In this document: positions 61,775-64,000 of the stretch, one piece after another | Numbering within the stretch: the stretch's first letter is position 1 | Layout of the letters: each line of letters begins with the position of its first letter | Source: Paludibacteraceae bacterium | GTDB lineage: Bacteria; Bacteroidota; Bacteroidia; Bacteroidales; Paludibacteraceae | Assembly (NCBI GenBank): GCA_017454915.1 | Contig: JAFTCC010000038.1 | Span: forward strand, 1 to 64,000 | DNA: 64,000 nt | Reading direction: 5' to 3' | Notes under the pieces: model-generated | The model's database searches: none | Seen by the model: only the letters and a program-made list of their open reading frames with translations | Told to the model about the DNA's origin: nothing | Translations under genes and position numbers: made by a program

Positions 61775-64000
61775 ATGAAGAAAAGTTTTACTCTTATCAC
61801 ACGATGGCTAACATGCGCTTTAGTGTCACTTTCGCTGTTACCATTGTCAGTCAATGCGCAGTGCAACCCTGTTGGCGAAACAGACCTGCCATTGACATTG
61901 AATTTTAACGACGCCGCTCTTCCGCCAGAATGTTGGTCAACAGACGGCCAAGTCAATTTGAGTTCTACCGCTTACGGCGGCAGTGGCTTTGCCATCAACT
62001 TCATGGTAAGTTCTGATGCCGGTGCTTATCTCATTTCACCCATCATCTCTGGCGACATAAGCAAACTGGCTGTCTCATTCCGCGCCTATGGCGTGGCTGG
62101 CCGCAAGCTGTCTGTTGGGGCCCTTTTGACCCAAGGCGACCTTAGTTCATTGGAGCAGGTGGGCGTTGCGGAACTCAGCGCAGACGACACATGGACTGAC
62201 TTCTACATCCCTGTAGGCGCTGATTTTGAGGGTACGTCTAATGTTTCGCTCGTCGTGTATGCCGGTTCTGGTGACGATGCCACTCCGATATACCTTGACG
62301 ACCTTGCTATAGAAGTTCAGTCGGCGTGCCCGCGCGCGAGAAACATAACGCTGCAAGACTATTCAGCGGATGCAGTATTCACATGGGACGCAAACGAAAA
62401 TGCAACAGCGTGGAACGTTGTTGTGCGGCTTAACGGCACCGAGGCCTTCAATGAGCAGGTGAACGAGCCCGTTGCAAGAGTTGGAGGTCTGGCAAGCTCA
62501 ACAGAATACAACTTCGAGATTGAAGTTACGGCATTGTGCGACGGCGAGAGCGCCTCAACCACAACGGCCACAGGCAATTTCAAGACAGCATGCGGGGCAC
62601 TGCCGCTCCCATTCAGCGAGGACTTTGAGGACCTCACAACACTGCCCGAATGCTGGACTTTCTTCACCACATCGCAAAACTATGCGAAATTCCGCGTACG
62701 TACTACAGCTAACGTAGATGTTAACGGCAAGGGCCTTGATTTCCAAAACAGTAGAGGCAAGAACATAATGCACGCTATCTTGCCTCCGCTTGCAGGTCAG
62801 GATGTCAGCAATTACACCGCCACATTCCGCTACTCGCAGGACCGCAAAACAGGCAAACTACAATTCGGCTATCTGACCAATGCCAGCGACACCGCCACCT
62901 TCATCAGCCTGACTGGCGAACTGCCCCAGTCTGGCTCTTATCTCCCCACAAGCCTCTACTTGGCAGAAGTACCCCTCGCTGATGTTCCGGCAGCAGCCCA
63001 AGCCCTCGCATGGCGCTTCTATGCTCCGGGCGAAGACATTAACGCCGCTATTGACGACATTCGCATCGAGGCAAATCCTGACTGCGGCAAACCTGCCGGA
63101 ATAAGCGTTTCTGCTCTCACAAGCGCAGGAGCCACATTGCTTATCAACGATCCTGACGCAAGCCATTTCCAGTGGGAAGTAGCCGCAATTTTGGGCACCG
63201 ACAGCATCAAACAAATTACAGGCCAACGCTCGGTTACCATCAGCGGACTTGCCGCTGCCACAACCTACTCACTGGCTGTGCGCACACTGTGCCAAGACGG
63301 CAAATCACCTTGGGTAGCCGGAGATAATTTCACCACCGGATGCCTGCCGCAGGGCAATGCCGAAACAGGCTTTAGCGAAAACTTCGACAGTTTCAAGAAT
63401 GTCGCTGAAATGATTTGCTGGACATTCTCCGACCCGTCAAAAGCAGTGATATTCCGTGGCGATGACGAAGAAGAGGCCGAATACGTGTCTGACTATGTAG
63501 AGTCAAAACGTTCTTTGGCTCTCGTTTATTCGCAGACATACGCCATAGTGCCCGAACTTGCCTTCCCGCTGTCAAACAGCATCGTCAAATTCTGGCTCTA
63601 CCTTGCTGACGACAACCTTCGCGTTGGTCATGCTGACCCCGCAAATGTTGACGGCACTTTCGTTGAAGTCAAACTCATAGAGCCTCAAGTAGGTGAAGTA
63701 ACCGTATCGTTTGAGGGCGTTGAAGTTCCCGAAGGCCACAGACTGGTGCTCTATTACAACGCTGCTGAGCGCGGTGACTGGAGCCCGTGCGCATTCGACA
63801 ACCTGTCAATCATGCCATCTTCAGGGTGCTCAACACCTTCAGACCTTATCGTTAGCCGCGTAGAAAGCACCAGCGCTGACATCAACTGGTATGGCGAGGC
63901 GCCGAGCCACAAGGTGCTCGTGTTTGAGGGCAATGTGCAGTACAGCGCTCTTGGCACTGCAACACCCAAACAAGAACTTGACATTGACGGTCAACTCAAC
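61775..64000 (+). CDS. Multi-domain surface protein with Fn3 and MAM-like domains (C-terminus beyond right edge)
   Basis: 742 codons from ATG 61775 with no stop before the edge. Signal peptide about 1-29 (LSLLPLSVNAQC). Repeated jelly-roll-like domains each begin with a phrase such as LPLTLNFNDAALPPECW, LPFSEDFEDLTTLPECW and FSENFDSFKNVAEMICW and end in YLDDLAIE or IDDIRIE; Fn3 domains lie between (ARNITLQDYSADAVFTWDAN, GLASSTEYNFEIEV). This architecture is usual for T9SS cargo of the MAM/cleaved-adhesin type. A sorting domain would lie past the edge. Function unknown. Confidence 0.87.
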   Translation, partial: MKKSFTLITRWLTCALVSLSLLPLSVNAQCNPVGETDLPLTLNFNDAALPPECWSTDGQVNLSSTAYGGSGFAINFMVSSDAGAYLISPIISGDISKLAVSFRAYGVAGRKLSVGALLTQGDLSSLEQVGVAELSADDTWTDFYIPVGADFEGTSNVSLVVYAGSGDDATPIYLDDLAIEVQSACPRARNITLQDYSADAVFTWDANENATAWNVVVRLNGTEAFNEQVNEPVARVGGLASSTEYNFEIEVTALCDGESASTTTATGNFKTACGALPLPFSEDFEDLTTLPECWTFFTTSQNYAKFRVRTTANVDVNGKGLDFQNSRGKNIMHAILPPLAGQDVSNYTATFRYSQDRKTGKLQFGYLTNASDTATFISLTGELPQSGSYLPTSLYLAEVPLADVPAAAQALAWRFYAPGEDINAAIDDIRIEANPDCGKPAGISVSALTSAGATLLINDPDASHFQWEVAAILGTDSIKQITGQRSVTISGLAAATTYSLAVRTLCQDGKSPWVAGDNFTTGCLPQGNAETGFSENFDSFKNVAEMICWTFSDPSKAVIFRGDDEEEAEYVSDYVESKRSLALVYSQTYAIVPELAFPLSNSIVKFWLYLADDNLRVGHADPANVDGTFVEVKLIEPQVGEVTVSFEGVEVPEGHRLVLYYNAAERGDWSPCAFDNLSIMPSSGCSTPSDLIVSRVESTSADINWYGEAPSHKVLVFEGNVQYSALGTATPKQELDIDGQLN

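Overview
The window comes from a member of the Bacteroidales, probably a gut lineage of the Prevotellaceae/Muribaculaceae/Bacteroidaceae type; the genus cannot be fixed from sequence alone. The evidence is Bacteroidetes promoters (TTTG, 19-20 nt, TAnnTTTG), type IX secretion C-terminal sorting domains, a C10 (streptopain-type) protease, an LpxC-FabZ fusion, a FISUMP-type surface protein and an OMP_b-brl_3-type TonB-linked receptor. No rRNA, tRNA, CRISPR array or phage genes were seen.

Layout. 1-3718: a large repeat-rich secreted protein cut by the left edge. 3.7-6.8 kb: an AT-rich accessory patch with a two-gene cassette whose larger-coordinate member looks like a toxin-type deaminase, a DUF2971 gene and a FISUMP-like surface gene. 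6.8-7.4 kb: a structured RNA (copy A) plus short repeats. 7.5-14.4 kb: a 1634-aa C10 protease with two duplicated beta-rich modules, then a Tyr/Trp-rich exported protein with 60-bp tandem repeats. 14.6-21.3 kb: a lipoprotein, an AddA-like helicase-nuclease, a serine hydrolase, a small barrel protein and a YgjP-type metallohydrolase. 21.3-24.1 kb: a type II restriction-modification operon (57-aa ORF, Dam-type methylase, AlwI-type endonuclease). 24.1-30.7 kb: a TonB-linked barrel, AroQ, a nitroreductase, a FucP-type sugar permease with a ROK kinase, and Vsr. 30.7-38.1 kb: a seven-gene exopolysaccharide operon. 38.2-46.1 kb: a small regulator, an OmpA-family protein, a T9SS surface protein and a transglutaminase-like pair. 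46.2-47.0 kb: a RelB/DinJ-PIN toxin-antitoxin pair. 47.4-53.1 kb: a minus-strand operon of exported proteins and lipoproteins, one broken by a frameshift. 53.2-53.8 kb: RNA copy B with the same flanking repeats. 53.9-61.5 kb: housekeeping genes (miaA, lpxC-fabZ, lpxD, a TrmH methyltransferase, chorismate mutase, a LolA-like protein, FabG, a FAD oxidoreductase). 61.8-64.0 kb: the start of a multi-domain surface protein.

The most interesting signal is a pair of paralogous noncoding RNAs of about 275-305 nt (6881-7154 and 53213-53516, both minus strand). Each has its own Bacteroidetes-type promoter and an intrinsic terminator. They share helices, one of which changes on both sides between the copies. 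Each terminator lies 72-80 nt upstream of a same-strand gene for an exported protein. They could be stand-alone small RNAs or terminator-controlled leaders. I do not recognise the family.

The EPS operon, the T9SS cargo, the lipoprotein operon and lipid A/tRNA genes together describe an envelope-rich segment. The RM system, Vsr, the deaminase-like cassette and the TA pair are accessory genes with uneven base composition.
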